A stretch of 31,879 bases of DNA from a virus, in the IMG/VR virus record IMGVR_UViG_3300009149_003749, positions 1-31,879 of that record; one strand, given 5' to 3'. Every line of letters begins with the position of its first letter. Position 1 is the first letter of the stretch. Shown here piece by piece: positions 31,814-31,879 of this stretch. Below the pieces are notes generated by a model. The model ran no database searches. It was not told the DNA's origin and saw nothing but the letters and a program-made list of their open reading frames with translations. Made by a program: the position numbers and the translations under genes.

Positions 31814-31822
31814 ACTTTAAAT
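31806..31822 (+). promoter_or_regulatory. Late-type motif, copy f (gene at right edge)
   Basis: AAGGACAAACTTTAAAT lies 34 bases before the TTG at 31857, which has its own ribosome-binding site. Confidence 0.65.
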
Positions 31823-31856
31823 TACAAACATTTAACTAACTTTTTAGGAGATTCAT

Positions 31857-31879
31857 TTGAAGTCTAGAAAATCTTTCAC
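31857..31879 (+). CDS. Start of a gene cut by the window edge
   Basis: Only the first codons are present: TTG then KSRKSF. TTG is chosen because AGGAG lies six bases upstream and motif f precedes it at the usual distance. The product cannot be inferred, though the motif suggests a late, perhaps structural, gene. Confidence 0.55.

Overview
The window is part of the genome of a large, AT-rich, contractile-tailed bacteriophage (myovirus-type Caudoviricetes). The evidence is a tail tube protein, gp25-like and gp6-like baseplate wedge proteins, a tape-measure protein of 2095 residues carrying a T4-type lysozyme domain, and a likely tube-initiator gene after it, in the same order as T4 genes 29-48-54. 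Most genes have Shine-Dalgarno sequences (AGGAG/GGAGG) and many start codons are spaced or overlapped as in tightly packed phage operons. The host is therefore probably a low-GC bacterium that uses Shine-Dalgarno initiation; nothing seen fixes it further.

Layout. (1) 67-4097, minus strand: accessory genes, namely a small basic protein, a small cysteine protein, the RNA ligase RtcB, two leucine-rich-repeat (LRR) paralogues (one interrupted by a stop), a YwgA/Panacea-like protein and a small conserved phage-type protein. (2) 4143-4240: a late-type motif immediately followed by two hairpin terminators with no gene between. (3) 4340-5077, plus: tail tube. (4) 5142-6673, minus: three small membrane proteins and a membrane-anchored CYTH-domain protein that share an N-terminal leader and upstream sequence. 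(5) 6831-15394, plus: an eleven-gene surface-sugar type cluster of glycosyltransferases, methyltransferases and a sulfotransferase, including one glycosyltransferase put out of frame by a (TA)6 tract. (6) 15462-22347, plus: baseplate genes. (7) 22344-31358, minus: metallopeptidase-like protein, SET-like protein, tape measure and tube-initiator-like protein, convergent with region 6. (8) 31465-31680, minus: small membrane protein with its own terminator; then a plus-strand gene starting at the right edge.

A 14-base motif, GGACAAACTTTAAA, occurs seven times (six plus, one minus), always between genes and, in six cases, 19-40 bases before the start codon of a structural or sugar-cluster operon. 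It is the best candidate for this phage's late promoter. If so, the sugar cluster is switched on with the virion genes, which suggests that its products decorate the virion or remodel the cell surface late in infection.

The most notable items are the shared late-type motif, the dinucleotide-repeat frameshift in a glycosyltransferase, the decaying LRR gene family with a common buried C-terminal tail in three places, the leader-fused CYTH protein with a triplicated first strand, two mutually exclusive hairpins over the gp6-like ribosome-binding site, and a SET-like protein lacking the usual tyrosine in the tail operon. No tRNA genes, CRISPR arrays, insertion sequences or integrase were seen, and no gene-free stretch exceeds 300 bases.
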